This document shows positions 1 to 8,283 of a stretch of DNA of 23,635 nt, in pieces. The translations under genes and the position numbers were made by a program. The stretch spans positions 1 to 23,635 of the forward strand of contig JADKAO010000012.1 in NCBI GenBank assembly GCA_016715285.1, read 5' to 3'. Position 1 is the first letter of the stretch, and every line of letters begins with the position of its first letter. This stretch comes from Actinomycetales bacterium (GTDB lineage Bacteria; Actinomycetota; Actinomycetes; Actinomycetales; Dermatophilaceae). The notes beneath the pieces were generated by a model, which saw only the letters and a program-made list of their open reading frames with translations, searched no databases and was not told the origin of the DNA.

Positions 1-545
1 TTTGGGCCGGAGACTCAAGCCCCGACCTCTCGCGTACCACGACGCAGTGGTGGCACCAGTCCGCGGCGAGCGCGCGCTCTTCGACGCGGCTCACCTCGGA
101 GGCCTTCCAGTCGGGCGCGTCGTGGCTGACCATCCTGCGCAAACGTCCGGCCTTCCGGGTCGCCCTAGCGGGTTCGACCCCTGAGCGGGTCGCGCGGCTT
201 TCGGGGCGCAGGATCGCGCGCGACTGCTCGCTGATGCGGGCATCGTGCGCAACGCGCGGCCAAGATCGACGCGACCATCCCGCAACGCGGCTGCCGTCGT
301 GGCTCGCCCTGCGGGAGTCGCTGCGGGTCCCGAAGGGATCGACACTCTCGTGTGGTCCCACGCGCCCGCCGCGCACACACCGCTGCGCACAGGCCGACCT
401 GCGCGCGACCAGCCTCCGAGTCGGTCGCGCTGGCTCGCGAGCTCAAGCTGCCACGGCTTCGTCTTCGTCCCCTACCACGATGTATGCCGCGATGCAGGCA
501 TGTGGCCTCGTCGATGATCACCTCGCGGGTTGTCATCGGAGCAGC
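1..545 (+). CDS. tag: DNA-3-methyladenine glycosylase I (5'-partial, frameshifted)
   Basis: Base-excision repair enzyme that removes 3-methyladenine from alkylated DNA. The gene is pieced together from all three plus frames. Its N-terminus lies outside the window; the first recognisable residues are WAGDSSPD. Then follow AYHD (about 32-43, holding the family's zinc-ligand His), SWLTILRKRP (118-147), a DAGIVRN-like stretch near 232-250, LVWSH (about 345-362) and MQACGLVDDHLAGCH (about 492-536). The last segment carries the His and Cys that, with an N-terminal Cys and His, bind zinc in E. coli Tag. At least five frame changes occur in about 540 bases, so no single frame encodes the protein. I regard these as sequence errors rather than decay because the order of motifs is complete. 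M. tuberculosis has tagA just before the DUF3117 gene, matching the neighbourhood here. The stop is not clear; the mannosyltransferase appears to start at about 548. Confidence 0.82.
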
Positions 546-547
546 CA

Positions 548-1771
548 TGGTTGGCAGGTGCCCCGTCTGGCGTCGGCGCGTGCGCGGTCGGTCACTGTCC
601 AGATCGTCGTGCCAGATGCTTGACCAGGATCATCACCGCGGCGATGCTGGCGCGGGTCGCCCCCACCCAGTTGCCTGCCGGAAGACCGGGGGTCGCGTCG
701 GCTACTTCGGTTTCACCCCGTCTCTGGGACGGCGAGTGGTACGACAAGATCGCCACCCTCGTTATCCGCGACCCCTGCCCCTGAACGCTGGGGGGCGTCC
801 AGCAGAACCCGTGGGCGTTCCCTATCCCGTCTTCCCGCTGCTGTCGCGGGCTGTGATGTTCGTGCAGCTGGATTGCCCTTCACCGTGGTCGGCTCCTGGA
901 CGGTTTGCGCTATGCTCGGATTTGTGCGCGGCGGTCGCGCTCGGGACGCCCGTCAAAGACAGCATCGGCCGCTCAGGTGCGCTCGCTTGGGTCGTCACGG
1001 TGTATGCCGTCTTCCCCTCTCCCTCACCGGCCCCGCAGCTGGCCTACACCGGAGTCATCGCGATGCTCCTGTTGTGCTGTTACCTGCTCGCCCTGCAACG
1101 CGAAAAGTGGCTCGTCGCAACCCCTTAGCCGTATCATCTGGCCTTCACGACCTCACACTTGCCGCTGGCCATCCGTCACGGCGGTGGCCTCTGGCTGCGT
1201 TGGCGACGGCGCGCTGGCGAGCCCATCGCCCGTCGCGAGTGGTTCGAGGTGCCGCTGCGGTGGTCGGATGTGGTGTCGCGGGCTTGATCTGGCCCGCGAT
1301 CGCGTGGGCGGGGACGGGTCGCTTCGACGCCTACGTCGCTCACCATGGGCGCGTGGTCACCCGGGAGGCAGGGTGCGGCTCCTCCTGCCGTGGATCGACA
1401 TGGCGCGCTGGCTGTGGCACCCCGGATTGCTCATTCTCGCGGCGCTCATCCTCGCCATCATCGGGGCGATGGCTGGCCCCTGGGCGGGTCGGCTCTCACC
1501 GGTCATGCGCGTGTGGCCGGTGGCGTACGCGGCATACAACGCATGCGCGCAGGGTCCGGGCACGAGCACGCCGCGGTACCTGCTCCGATGTTCCCCTACC
1601 TCATCGTCATGCTGGGGCTGGGGTGGCGCGGTCGCCAGCGGGCGAAGTGGCTGGCCCACGTGGGCGCGGTGGAGTGTCCTGGTCGCGCTATCGCTGTGGC
1701 TCCAGTGGAAGTGGATCACGACGCTCTGGCACTTCACCCCGCCGACGGACTGGGCTCTTAGCGGCCGGTGA
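548..1771 (+). CDS. PIG-V-type GT-C mannosyltransferase, multi-pass membrane (frameshifted)
   Basis: Integral membrane glycosyltransferase resembling the actinobacterial PIG-V family, which probably moves mannose from a polyprenyl-phosphate donor. Segments in alternating frames give a coherent protein: ITAAMLARVAPTQLPAG (first membrane segment, about 630-680), LWDGEWYDKIA (about 720-752; the acidic WDGEWY motif of the first loop), YPVFPLLSRAVM (about 823-858), a hydrophobic stretch WVVTVYAVFPSP near 990-1030, LAYTGVIAMLLLCCYLLALQ (about 1041-1100), REWFE (1237-1251), GLIWPAIAWAGTGRFDAY (about 1282-1335), LPWIDMARWLW (1385-1417), PVMRVWPVAYAAY (1499-1537) and WHFTPPTDWAL (about 1728-1760). About 408 residues, normal for the family. 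The ATG at 548 has GGAG six bases upstream, but a frame change soon after makes the start uncertain. The stop at 1769-1771 overlaps the end of the convergent hydratase gene by 14 bases. At least six frame changes. Lipid or glycan acceptor cannot be told. Confidence 0.75.
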
Positions 1772-2589
1772 ACGTCGGCCGTTGCTTGGCGACGAACGAC
1801 TGGACGGCGCCCAAGTGGTCTGCCGTCCGACCCGTGCTGTCCAGCCAGATCGCGCTCGTGCTTGAGGGATTCACTCAAATCGTGGGTCGCGCTAAAGGCC
1901 AGCGCACGACGCATCGCGCCATATGCCCACGTCGGGCCGACCGCGAGCTTGCCGGCGAGCTCGGCGACGACGCCATCGAACTCATCGCGCGCCACAACCC
2001 GCGTCACGAGGCCGAGTCGCTCACAGTCGGCGGCCGGAGAGCGTGCTCGGCATGAGGAGGACCTCTTTAGCCTTGGCCATGCCGATGATCCGAGGCAGCC
2101 AGAACGACGCGCCCGAGTCGCACGACAGCGCGATGCCCGCAAAGGCGAGGTTCATCCCACCGTCGTCGGTCATGATCCGGAAGTCCGCAGCGAGCGCGAA
2201 GGCCACCCCGGCGCCCGCAGCGATGCCATTGATCGCCGCGATCACGGGCTTGTCCATCGTCGCGAGCGTCTCCGCGATCGGGTTGTAGTGATCGTCGATG
2301 GTGTTGGCCAGGGTCTGCTCCCCGCTGAGCAGGTTGCCAGCGTGCGCCCGTAGGTCCTCGCCGGCGCAGAACGACTTGCCGGTGCCGGTCAGCACCACAA
2401 CCCGCACCGAGTCGTCCTCGGCGACCGCGCGCAGCGTCGCCACCAGAGCTTCTTGGTCGTGCGGTCGAGGGCGTTGAACGCCTCAGGACGGTTGATCCGC
2501 AGCGTTGCGACGCCACCCTCGTCGTGTCGCACCAGGGTCTCGGCTGCGGCGGTAGGGCTTGGGGAGGTCGGGGTGGCGGCATCGGTCAT
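1758..2589 (-). CDS. Enoyl-CoA hydratase/isomerase (crotonase family; frameshifted)
   Basis: Crotonase-fold enzyme of acyl-CoA metabolism, cytoplasmic. From the ATG at 2589 it reads MTDAATPTSP, then VATLRINRPEAFNALD, then after a frame change VRVVVLTGTGKSFCAGEDL (oxyanion-hole loop) and AINGIAAGAGVAFALAADFR (second oxyanion element). Next come SCDSGASFWLPRIIG, AKEVLL, ERLGLVTRVV and a C-terminus QSFVAKQRPTFTG ending at TAA 1758-1760. Length about 277 residues, as expected. In place of the classical second catalytic Glu, the sequence has Asp in CDSGASF, like the PDSG motif of PaaG-type 1,2-epoxyphenylacetyl-CoA isomerases, so isomerase activity is as likely as hydration. Frame changes lie near 2445 (GG read as G, expected ACGGAC), near 2050 and near 1860. 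Convergent with the mannosyltransferase, divergent from DUF3117. Substrate unknown. Confidence 0.85.
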
Positions 2590-2689
2590 GTCGCCATGGT
2601 GTCAAACCCAGCCCCGCGAAAGCCACTTGCCAGGGGTGACCGAGGACACCGATCGCCAGGTGCGCTCAAAGTCCCTGAGCGGTGCGGGA

Positions 2690-2719
2690 TTTCTTCCCGT
2701 CCGTGTATGCCGTGATAAT
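2690..2719 (+). promoter_or_regulatory. Possible housekeeping promoter for the DUF3117 gene
   Basis: GATAAT at 2714-2719 is a good -10 hexamer in otherwise GC-rich DNA. TTTCTT about 18 bases upstream (2690-2695) would be a poor -35. A transcript starting near 2726 would have a leader of about 75 bases before the start at 2801. A GTATGCCG copy (2705-2712) sits in the spacer. Weak evidence, based on position and one hexamer. Confidence 0.3.
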
Positions 2720-2800
2720 AGTGAGTGGCTATCGCCATCCCGCGCCCGTGCCTGCACGGGGGCGCACGCGATGGCCGGAGTTTCCGAGGAAGGGGAAACC

Positions 2801-2974
2801 ATGGCGGCGATGAAGCCCAGGACCGGAGACGGCCCGCTCGAGGTCACCAAGGAGGGGCGCGGCATTGTGCTGCGAATGCCTCTCGAGGGTGGCGGTCGGT
2901 TGGTCGTTGAGATGACACCCGACGAAGCCGCGGCGCTGCGTGATGCCATTGCGGGGTGTGAGGGCGTCAAGTAG
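2801..2974 (+). CDS. DUF3117 small protein
   Basis: Complete 57-residue protein beginning MAAMKPRTGDGPLEVTKEG and containing GGGRLVVEMTPDEAAAL, a near-exact match to the actinobacterial DUF3117 family. The M. tuberculosis member is, as I recall, Rv1211, which has been proposed to be a calmodulin-like protein; the biochemical role is otherwise unsettled. The start at 2801 is chosen over the in-frame ATG at 2771 because GAGGAAGGGG lies just upstream and because family members begin MAAMKPR. No frameshift, no membrane segment, no signal peptide. It stands alone: the minus-strand hydratase is upstream and a strong hairpin follows at 3004-3035. Its place between tag and the sigE block is conserved in mycobacteria, although the mannosyltransferase and hydratase are inserted here. 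Confidence 0.93.
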   Translation: MAAMKPRTGDGPLEVTKEGRGIVLRMPLEGGGRLVVEMTPDEAAALRDAIAGCEGVK

Positions 2975-3003
2975 CTCTTGCCCCTGCTGTTTTGCACGAT
3001 GAT

Positions 3004-3035
3004 CGGGCCCGCGACCTCGAGAGGTCGCGGGCCCG
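3004..3035. terminator. Bidirectional terminator hairpin between convergent genes
   Basis: A perfect 15-base inverted repeat: CGGGCCCGCGACCTC at 3004-3018 and its complement at 3021-3035, separated by GA. The centre is the palindrome CTCGAG, so a few inner pairs probably open as the loop. It lies 29 bases after the DUF3117 stop and 10 bases past the stop of the convergent O-methyltransferase, so it can end transcripts from both sides. No T-run follows on either strand, which is usual for intrinsic terminators in high-GC actinobacteria. Confidence 0.85.
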
Positions 3036-3045
3036 TCGGGTTCGC

Positions 3046-3677
3046 CTACCGTTTGACTGCCACCAGTAGGCCATCTCCGACGGCGAGTAGCGTCGTCACG
3101 AACTCGTCGGCAGCACGCAGGACCTTCCCGAGGTCGCGCAACCCGCGGGTCGCGACGTCACGCACCGCAGGGCCAGCCACCCGGTCGTGCCACAGCATGT
3201 TGTCGAGCACCAGCACCCCACCCGAGCGCAGGAGCCGGGTCGCGGCGGCGACGTACTCGGCATACTCACCCTTGTCGCCATCGATGAAGGCGAGGTCGTA
3301 GGCGCCATCGGTCATTCGGGCGAGCACGTCCTGGGCGCGACCGGTGATCACGCGAGTCCGCTGGTGCGGCACCCCTGCGGCGGCGAAGGCGTCTTTAGCG
3401 GCCTGCTGGTGGTCAGTTTCCGAGTCGATCGTGGTGAGCACGCCGTCGGCAGGCATCCCGTCGAGCAACCACAGCCCGGAGACGCCTGAACCAGTGCCGA
3501 CCTCGACAACGGCCCTCGCCTGGCAGGCGGCGGCGAGCGCGCGGGAGCGCGGCGCCAACCGCGGGCGTGACCGCGGTCGCCCAAGTGCTCGCCGTTGCGG
3601 CGCGCAGTCTCGATCTCCTCGGGCTCGGTGACGAAATCCTCGGCATAGGCCCAGCTGGCAGCATGGTTCGAGGTCAT
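3046..3677 (-). CDS. SAM-dependent O-methyltransferase (catechol/caffeoyl-CoA type; frameshifted)
   Basis: Class I methyltransferase of the Methyltransf_3 family. From the ATG at 3677 it reads AEDFVTEPEEIETAR, then after two frame changes between about 3595 and 3555 continues ALAAACQARAVVEVGTGSG (motif I, SAM-binding glycine loop), SGLWLLDGMPADGVLTTID (the acidic residue that binds the ribose), LAFIDGDKGEYAEY (metal-ligand Asp and the DGDK signature), GGVLVLDNMLWHDRVAG and LLAVGDGLLVAVKR. About 210 residues, normal for the family. It corresponds in position to M. tuberculosis Rv1220c, which lies divergent from sigE, and it is divergent from sigE here too. The leader shared with sigE (3678-3865) is 188 bases. 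The natural substrate is not known for this actinobacterial group. The stop is 10 bases from the terminator hairpin. Confidence 0.9.
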
Positions 3678-3801
3678 GAGGTCACAGTAATCCGATCGGT
3701 CCGATCAGGGCTGAGTCAGTGCCGGTTGGGGGGAATACCAGGGTGTTGCCGCATGGTTGGCGTAGGCACAGCGACCTGACAGTGGTTTCGTGGGATTCTC
3801 C

Positions 3802-3828
3802 GGGAACTCTGAGGATGGACAACGCGTC
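3802..3828 (+). promoter_or_regulatory. ECF-sigma-type promoter upstream of sigE
   Basis: GGGAAC at 3802-3807 and CGTC at 3825-3828 are 17 bases apart, matching the GGAAC...CGTC/GTT pattern of promoters read by SigE/SigH-class ECF sigma factors. A start near 3835 would fall after the ATG at 3815 and before the GTG at 3866. It therefore supports the GTG as the start used from this promoter and suggests autoregulation of sigE. Pattern match only. Confidence 0.5.
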
Positions 3829-3865
3829 CTGCACCACGACAGACCCGAAAGGCGAAGAAAGCGCA

Positions 3866-4496
3866 GTGACTGACACCCTCACCATCCTCGACGGACGCCC
3901 CGCGTGGACGCCTCCGACGTGGGAAGAGATCGTCGCCCAGCACTCCGGGCCGCGTCTACCGGTTGGCTACCGGCTCACGGGCAACCCGCACGACGCCGAG
4001 GACCTCACCCATGACGTCTTCCTGCGGGTCTTCCGTTCGTTGCACTCCTACCAGCCGGGCACCTTCGAAGGCTGGCTTCACCGCATCACCACAAACGTCT
4101 TCCTCGACAAGATGCGCCGCAAGCAGCGGATCCGCTTTGACGCGCTTCCCGAAGACGCGGCGTCTCGGATGGCAACCTCGAGCCCGGTCCGGAGCAGGTG
4201 TACGACCAGACCCACTTCGCCGATGACGTCCAGCGCGCGCTCGACGGATTGTCCCCGGAGTTCCGTGCCGCGGTGGTCCTTGCGACATCGAAGGCCTGTC
4301 CTACGAAGAGATCTCCGCGACGCTGGGCATCAAGCTCGGCACCGTCCGCTCGCGCATCCACCGTGGCCGTGCCCAGCTGCGTGCGGCCCTCGCGCACCGA
4401 GCCCCAGAAGTTGCCAGTGCCGCGCGCTCTGCATCGACGAGCGCGCGCCCGAGTCTCGTTCCGGGTCCCGCTTCGCCGATGGCACAAGGGGTGTGA
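3866..4496 (+). CDS. sigE: ECF RNA polymerase sigma factor SigE (frameshifted)
   Basis: Extracytoplasmic-function sigma factor of envelope stress. After a short N-terminus (VTDTLTILDGRPAW) it shows region 2 as WEEIVAQHSG, YRLTGNPHDAEDLTHDVFLR, FRSLHSYQPGTFEGWLHRIT and NVFLDKMRRKQRIR. The linker is LPEDA...EPGPEQVYDQ. Region 4 is LSPEFRAAVVL, DIEGLSYEEISATLGIKLGT and VRSRIHRGRAQLR, the helix-turn-helix that contacts the -35 element. About 210 residues. The GTG at 3866 is preferred because the proposed promoter would start transcripts after the in-frame ATG at 3815; its ribosome site (GAAGAAAG) is modest. Frame changes occur near 4165 and near 4283, with a local disturbance near 3950. The stop TGA (4494-4496) shares a base with the ATG of the anti-sigma gene, so the two are translationally coupled. 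The following rseA-htrA-tatB order is that of mycobacterial sigE. Confidence 0.93.
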
Positions 4497-5190
4497 TGTC
4501 CCGCCACCTCACCGACGAGCTCAGTGCCTACGTCGATCGCCGACTCTCGCCTCCGCAGCTCCTGCTGTGGGACCGGCATGTTGTCGTCTGCCAGCACTGC
4601 CGGTATGCCGTCGACGAGGAGCGCCGCATCCTCACGTCATTGCGTGAAGGGCCTGTGCCACAGGCGTCCGCGTCGCTGCACGCCATGTTGCTGCAATTGG
4701 CTTCCCAGCAGCCGAGCGTGCCCACGGCTGCAGCTGGCCGAGGTGAGGGACCCGGCATACCTCGGGCTCCGTGGGGTTCGCTGGAAGGCACGGGTTTTCC
4801 ACCCGGGGATCCGAAGCTCGCTGCCGCGTTCCGGTTGCCAACGGTGTCGCCCCGTGCTCCTGCGCATTACCGCTCGCTTCGCCGCACTGCGGTGGTTGTT
4901 GGCCTCGTGGCCGGCGCGTCGGCCGCAGCCACCTGGACGTTCGGCGGCAGCGTTGCCGCGACGACGCGTCTGCCTGGGGAGCGACCGCGTCGCTAACCAA
5001 TGCCACGATCTCGGTGCCTGCTCGCGCGGTGTCGACAGCATCGCCAACCGGGCGCGCGACCGGGGCAGGGTCCTTGGAGATGACGGTTCTGCTGCCGCCC
5101 CGGCACACTGGTGCCACTGTGTCCGCTGTCAATCGTGGGTTGGAGCTCCCTGACGATGTCGCATTACCCCGACGAACAGCCATTCCGTGA
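4496..5190 (+). CDS. rseA: Zinc-finger anti-sigma factor (RseA-like; frameshifted near 4970)
   Basis: Membrane-linked anti-sigma factor predicted to hold SigE inactive. The N-terminal domain MSRHLTDELSAYVDRRLSPP leads to HVVVCQHCRYAVDEE, the HxxxCxxC zinc motif of ZAS-type anti-sigma factors (about 4577-4620). A linker of about 85 residues follows, then the hydrophobic stretch TAVVVGLVAGASAAATWTF (about 4886-4940), a likely single membrane segment. A frame change near 4970 leads into WGATASLTNATISVPARAVS and on to a stop at 5188-5190. About 231 residues. The start overlaps the sigE stop as TGATG. The end overlaps the htrA start by 35 bases, which is long and may mean the true stop is hidden by another indel. 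Family knowledge predicts release of the sigma factor by phosphorylation, oxidation or proteolysis; the sequence does not tell which. Confidence 0.85.
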
Positions 5191-6562
5191 GCCTTCGCCT
5201 GATCCGGCGACACCCCAGGCGCCAGCCCACCCGTCAGCGTGGTACCGGCCGACGTCCTCGGACGAAGAGGCTGCGGCCGCCGCAACCCATCCCATCGCGT
5301 ATGCCGCCCCGGCCCCGAGAGTGCCCCCCGCAAGCGTGCTGGAGTCGTCGCACGCGGCATACGGTGTCAGCCCAACGCAGCCGATGCCGACGTGGGGACC
5401 ACCCCGGCGCCAGCCGGCGCTGGCTGGCCACCTCCGAGCGCGCCGTCACCGGCACCGGTCGGGCCGTCAGCCGCGACGGCTCCCGTTCGACGCGGGGGCG
5501 TGCTGGCAGCTGCGGCCGGGCTGGGGCTCGTGGCGGGGTTGCTCGGTGGGGGTGTGGGTGGTTGGGCCGTAGCCAACGCGACGAAGGGCACGACGGTGGC
5601 GTCGCCGCTGCCGGCCCCTAACCCGGGAGTCACGGCGCGCACGGATGGCAGTTGCCAAGATCGCCGCCACGGCGCTGCCCAGCGTGGTGACGATCAAAAC
5701 GAAGAGTTCACAAGGGTCTGGCACCGGCTCGGGGTTCGTGATCGACCCCAGCGGCCACGTTCTCACCAACAACCATGTCGTGGCGTCGGTCGCGGACGGC
5801 GGCAACCTCGCGGTCGAGCTCGGTGATGGCACGCGGCTGCCGGCAACGATTGTCGGCCGTGACGTGTCCTATGACCTCGCGGTGCTCAAGATCGACCGCA
5901 CCGATCTCGTCCCGCTCGAGTGGGGCAAGTCGAGCGATGTCGTCGTGGGCGACGGTGTCATCGCTGTCGGCGCACCGCTGGGGCTCGAGGCCTCGGTGAC
6001 CAGCGGCATCGTCTCGGCCCTCAACCGACCGGTGGCGGCAGGACGTTCCAGCAGCGAGGCCAGCTATATCAACGCGATCCAGACCGATGCTGCGATCAAC
6101 CCGGGCAACTCTGGTGGCCCCTTGCTTGACATGTCGGGTCGGGTGATCGGCGTGAACTCGGCCATCGCCCGTGACCCAGGGTCAGCAGGCGAAGTCAGCG
6201 GCAATATCGGCGTCGGCTTTGCGATCCCGAGCGACCAAGCCGCCAAGACCGCACAGCAACTCATTGCGACCGGCAAGGCGGAGCACCCGATCATGGGCGT
6301 GCGCTTGGATTCGAGCTTCGAGGAGATCGGCGCCCGGATCAGGGACAGCGACGGATCACTCCGGGCAGTTCCGCCGGACAAAGCAGGCCTCAAGAACGGT
6401 GACGTCGTTGTGGCCTTTGAGGGCCGTCGAGTCATCGACGCCAATCAGCTCATCGTCGCGATTCGGTCTCGGACCGTCGGCGAGACCGTCAAACTCACGG
6501 TCGACCGCGACGGGCAGCGGGTCGACGTCTCGTTGACGCTACAGTCATCAGCGGCGAGCTGA
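5156..6562 (+). CDS. htrA: HtrA/DegP-type membrane serine protease with PDZ domain (N-terminal frameshifts)
   Basis: Envelope quality-control protease. The start ATG at 5156 follows GGAG and opens MSHYPDEQPF, a Pro/Ala-rich cytoplasmic tail of about 110 residues. A membrane segment GVLAAAAGLGLVAGLLGGGV (about 5500-5560) follows. After a frame change near 5645 the protease domain reads cleanly to the stop at 6560-6562. SGSGFVIDPSGHVLTNNHVV holds the catalytic His, VSYDLAVLKI the Asp, and INPGNSGGPLLD the Ser (about 6095-6130). The C-terminal PDZ domain runs from about GVRLDSSFEEIGARI, with PDKAGLKNGDVVVAFEGR, to VDVSLTL. About 469 residues in all. Two frame changes, near 5400 and 5645, fall in or beside the low-complexity N-terminal part. 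Fourth position in the sigE operon, as in mycobacteria, where HtrA works with SigE and RseA in the envelope stress response. Confidence 0.93.
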
Positions 6563-6593
6563 CAGCCGCCGCGCACGGCGCGAGGAGGTGGCG

Positions 6594-6950
6594 ATGTTTG
6601 ACATCAATGGGTGGGAGCTCATCGTCCTCATCCTGTTGGGGATCGTGATCCTCGGGCCCGAACGGCTGCCGGAATACGCTGCCAAGCTCGCCCGCTTGGT
6701 CAAGCAACTCCGCGCCATGGCCGATGGTGCGCGCGGGCAACTGCGCGAGCAACTCGGGCCGGAGTTCGAAGACGTCAACTGGCGGCAATACGACCCCCGC
6801 CAATACGATCCACGCCGGATCGTGCGCGAGGCGCTACTCGATCCATCGCCAGCCACCGACGGCCCAGCCGACACCGCCTCGCCGGCATCACCCACCGCGC
6901 GGGCTTTTGACCCGTCCCAGCCGGTTCCGTGGGACGCCGACGCGACCTAG
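6594..6950 (+). CDS. tatB: Twin-arginine translocase subunit TatB
   Basis: Subunit of the twin-arginine export machinery that recognises signal peptides with TatC. Complete 118-residue protein with no frameshift. MFDINGWELIVLILLGIVIL is a short N-terminal membrane segment, followed by the family's GPERLPEYAAKLARLVKQLR amphipathic helix with its Gly-Pro hinge. The tail is acidic, with EFEDVNWRQYDP. The repeat RQYDPRQYDPR comes from a near-duplicated 15-base stretch around 6785-6815. The ATG at 6594 is chosen over the in-frame GTG at 6588 because GAGGAGG ends at 6588, five bases before the ATG. It lies 31 bases after htrA, last in the sigE operon. tatA and tatC are not in the window. It converges on mrp with only 22 bases between the stops. 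Confidence 0.95.
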   Translation: MFDINGWELIVLILLGIVILGPERLPEYAAKLARLVKQLRAMADGARGQLREQLGPEFEDVNWRQYDPRQYDPRRIVREALLDPSPATDGPADTASPASPTARAFDPSQPVPWDADAT

Positions 6951-6972
6951 AAACGGGCTGTATGCCGTCCGG

Positions 6973-8104
6973 CTAGCGACCCGCTGGGCTCAGCCCGAGC
7001 GACCGGCCAGACAACCCCCGTGCGCGGGTGGCGAGATTCCGCGCGACGCCGCGCAGGGCGACCGCCGCCGGTGATGTCGGGTCGCTGAGGACGACCGGCT
7101 GGCCGCTGTCGCCGCCGATCCGCAGGTTGGTGTCAAGCGGGATCTGGCCGAGCAGCGGCACCTGCGCACCGATGGAGCGGGTGAGTGAGTCGGCGACGAT
7201 CTGACCGCCGCCAGCACCAAAGATCTCGTGCCGCGTGCCGTCGGGAAGCTCCAGCCATGACATGTTCTCGACGACGCCGACGACCCTCTGATGGGTCTGC
7301 AGCGCGATCGACCCGGCTCGCTCGGCGACCTCGGCTGCCGCCTGCTGAGGCGTCGTGACGACGAGGATCTCGGCGGTCGGCAACAGCTGGCCGATCGAGA
7401 TGGCGATGTCGCCCGTGCCCGGGGGCAGGTCGAGGAGCAGGACGTCGAGGTCGCCCCAGTAGACATCGGCGAGGAACTGCTGGAGCGCGCGGTGGAGCAT
7501 GGGCCCGCGCCACACAACCGGCTGATTGCCGGGGACAAACATGCCTATCGAGATGATCTTCACGTCATGGGCCACCGGCGGCATGATCATGTCGTCGACC
7601 TGCGTGGGCGCCGTCGTCACCCCGAGCATCCGGGGATCGAGAAGCCGTGCACGTCAGCGTCCACGACACCGACCCGCAGGCCGTCAGCCGCCATCGCGGC
7701 CGCGAGGTTGACGGTGACCGAGGACTTGCCGACGCCGCCTTGCCGGAGGCCACGGCATACACCCGCGTGAGGGAGCCGGACTTGGCAAACGGGATTTCGC
7801 GCTCCGCGACCCCGCCGCGGAGCTTGGTTTTGAGCGCGGCGCGCTGCTCGTCGCTCATGACATCGAGGACGACGTCGACCGAGGTGACCCCGTCGACTCC
7901 CATGAGCGCCGCGGTGGTGTCGCGGCGGAGCGTGTCTTTGAGTGGGCAGCCAGCGACGGTGAGCCAGGATTTCGAGGTCGCGTGTCCGGCGTCGTCGACG
8001 GTGACCGACTTGACCATGCCGAGCTCGGTGATCGGCTTGCGGATCTCGGGGTCGTTGACCGTGGCCAGGGCAGCGAGGAGGGCATCAGTGGTGGGTGCTG
8101 ACAT
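6973..8104 (-). CDS. mrp: Mrp/NBP35-type Fe-S cluster carrier ATPase with DUF59 domain (frameshifted)
   Basis: P-loop ATPase thought to carry iron-sulfur clusters to apoproteins. The N-terminal DUF59 (MIP18-like) domain reads LAALATVNDPEIRKPITELG, then LTVAGCPLKDTLRRD. The ATPase domain follows: RVYAVASGK continues as GGVGKS (deviant Walker A) once a base is restored near 7742. Then come VTVNLAAAMAADGLRVGVVD, MLGVTTAPTQVDDMIMPP, VWRGPMLHRALQQFL, DVLLLDLPPGTGDIAISIGQ (Walker B), VVGVVENMSWLELPDGTRHE and IPLDTNLRIGGDSGQPVV. Both located frame changes are losses from runs: AAGGGC read as AAGGC near 7742 and CCCCC read as CCCC near 7635. About 377 residues. An ATG at 8113 is also possible; neither start has a clear ribosome site, and a GTATGCCG copy (8115-8122) lies directly upstream. 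Corresponds to Rv1229c by position. Confidence 0.93.
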
Positions 8105-8283
8105 GCCCGTCATCGTATGCCGTGTCCGCGAGAAGTCCGCGCGGCCGCTGTCGGCCCCCCCGGTAGAGCGTGCAGAAGTGCTGGCGTTCCTTCGTCGTGA
8201 GTCGTCGGCCGAGCACGGTCGGCTGGGTTCCTGCTGACCAATGCCAGCAGTTGTGTCCGGGAACAGCGAGGCAGCGGGAACGA

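Noticed and set aside
1..2600. True pseudogenes for tag, the mannosyltransferase and the hydratase
   Set aside because: All conserved motifs remain in order with few bad substitutions, and shifts occur at homopolymers; sequence error is the simpler reading.
3719..4996. A single long open frame of 425 codons joining sigma and anti-sigma parts
   Set aside because: The middle of this frame (about 4170-4490) is low-complexity nonsense while sigma region 4 reads perfectly in another frame. It is created by two indels, not by a gene fusion.
8231..8250. CTGCTG...CAGCAG hairpin after DUF1003 as a terminator
   Set aside because: Only six pairs, an 8-base loop and no supporting tract; too weak in GC-rich DNA.
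8259..8281. Two GGGAAC boxes (8259-8264 and 8276-8281) as ECF promoters
   Set aside because: They point rightward, but the adjacent genes on both sides are on the minus strand, and no CGTC/GTT box follows at the right distance into a gene.
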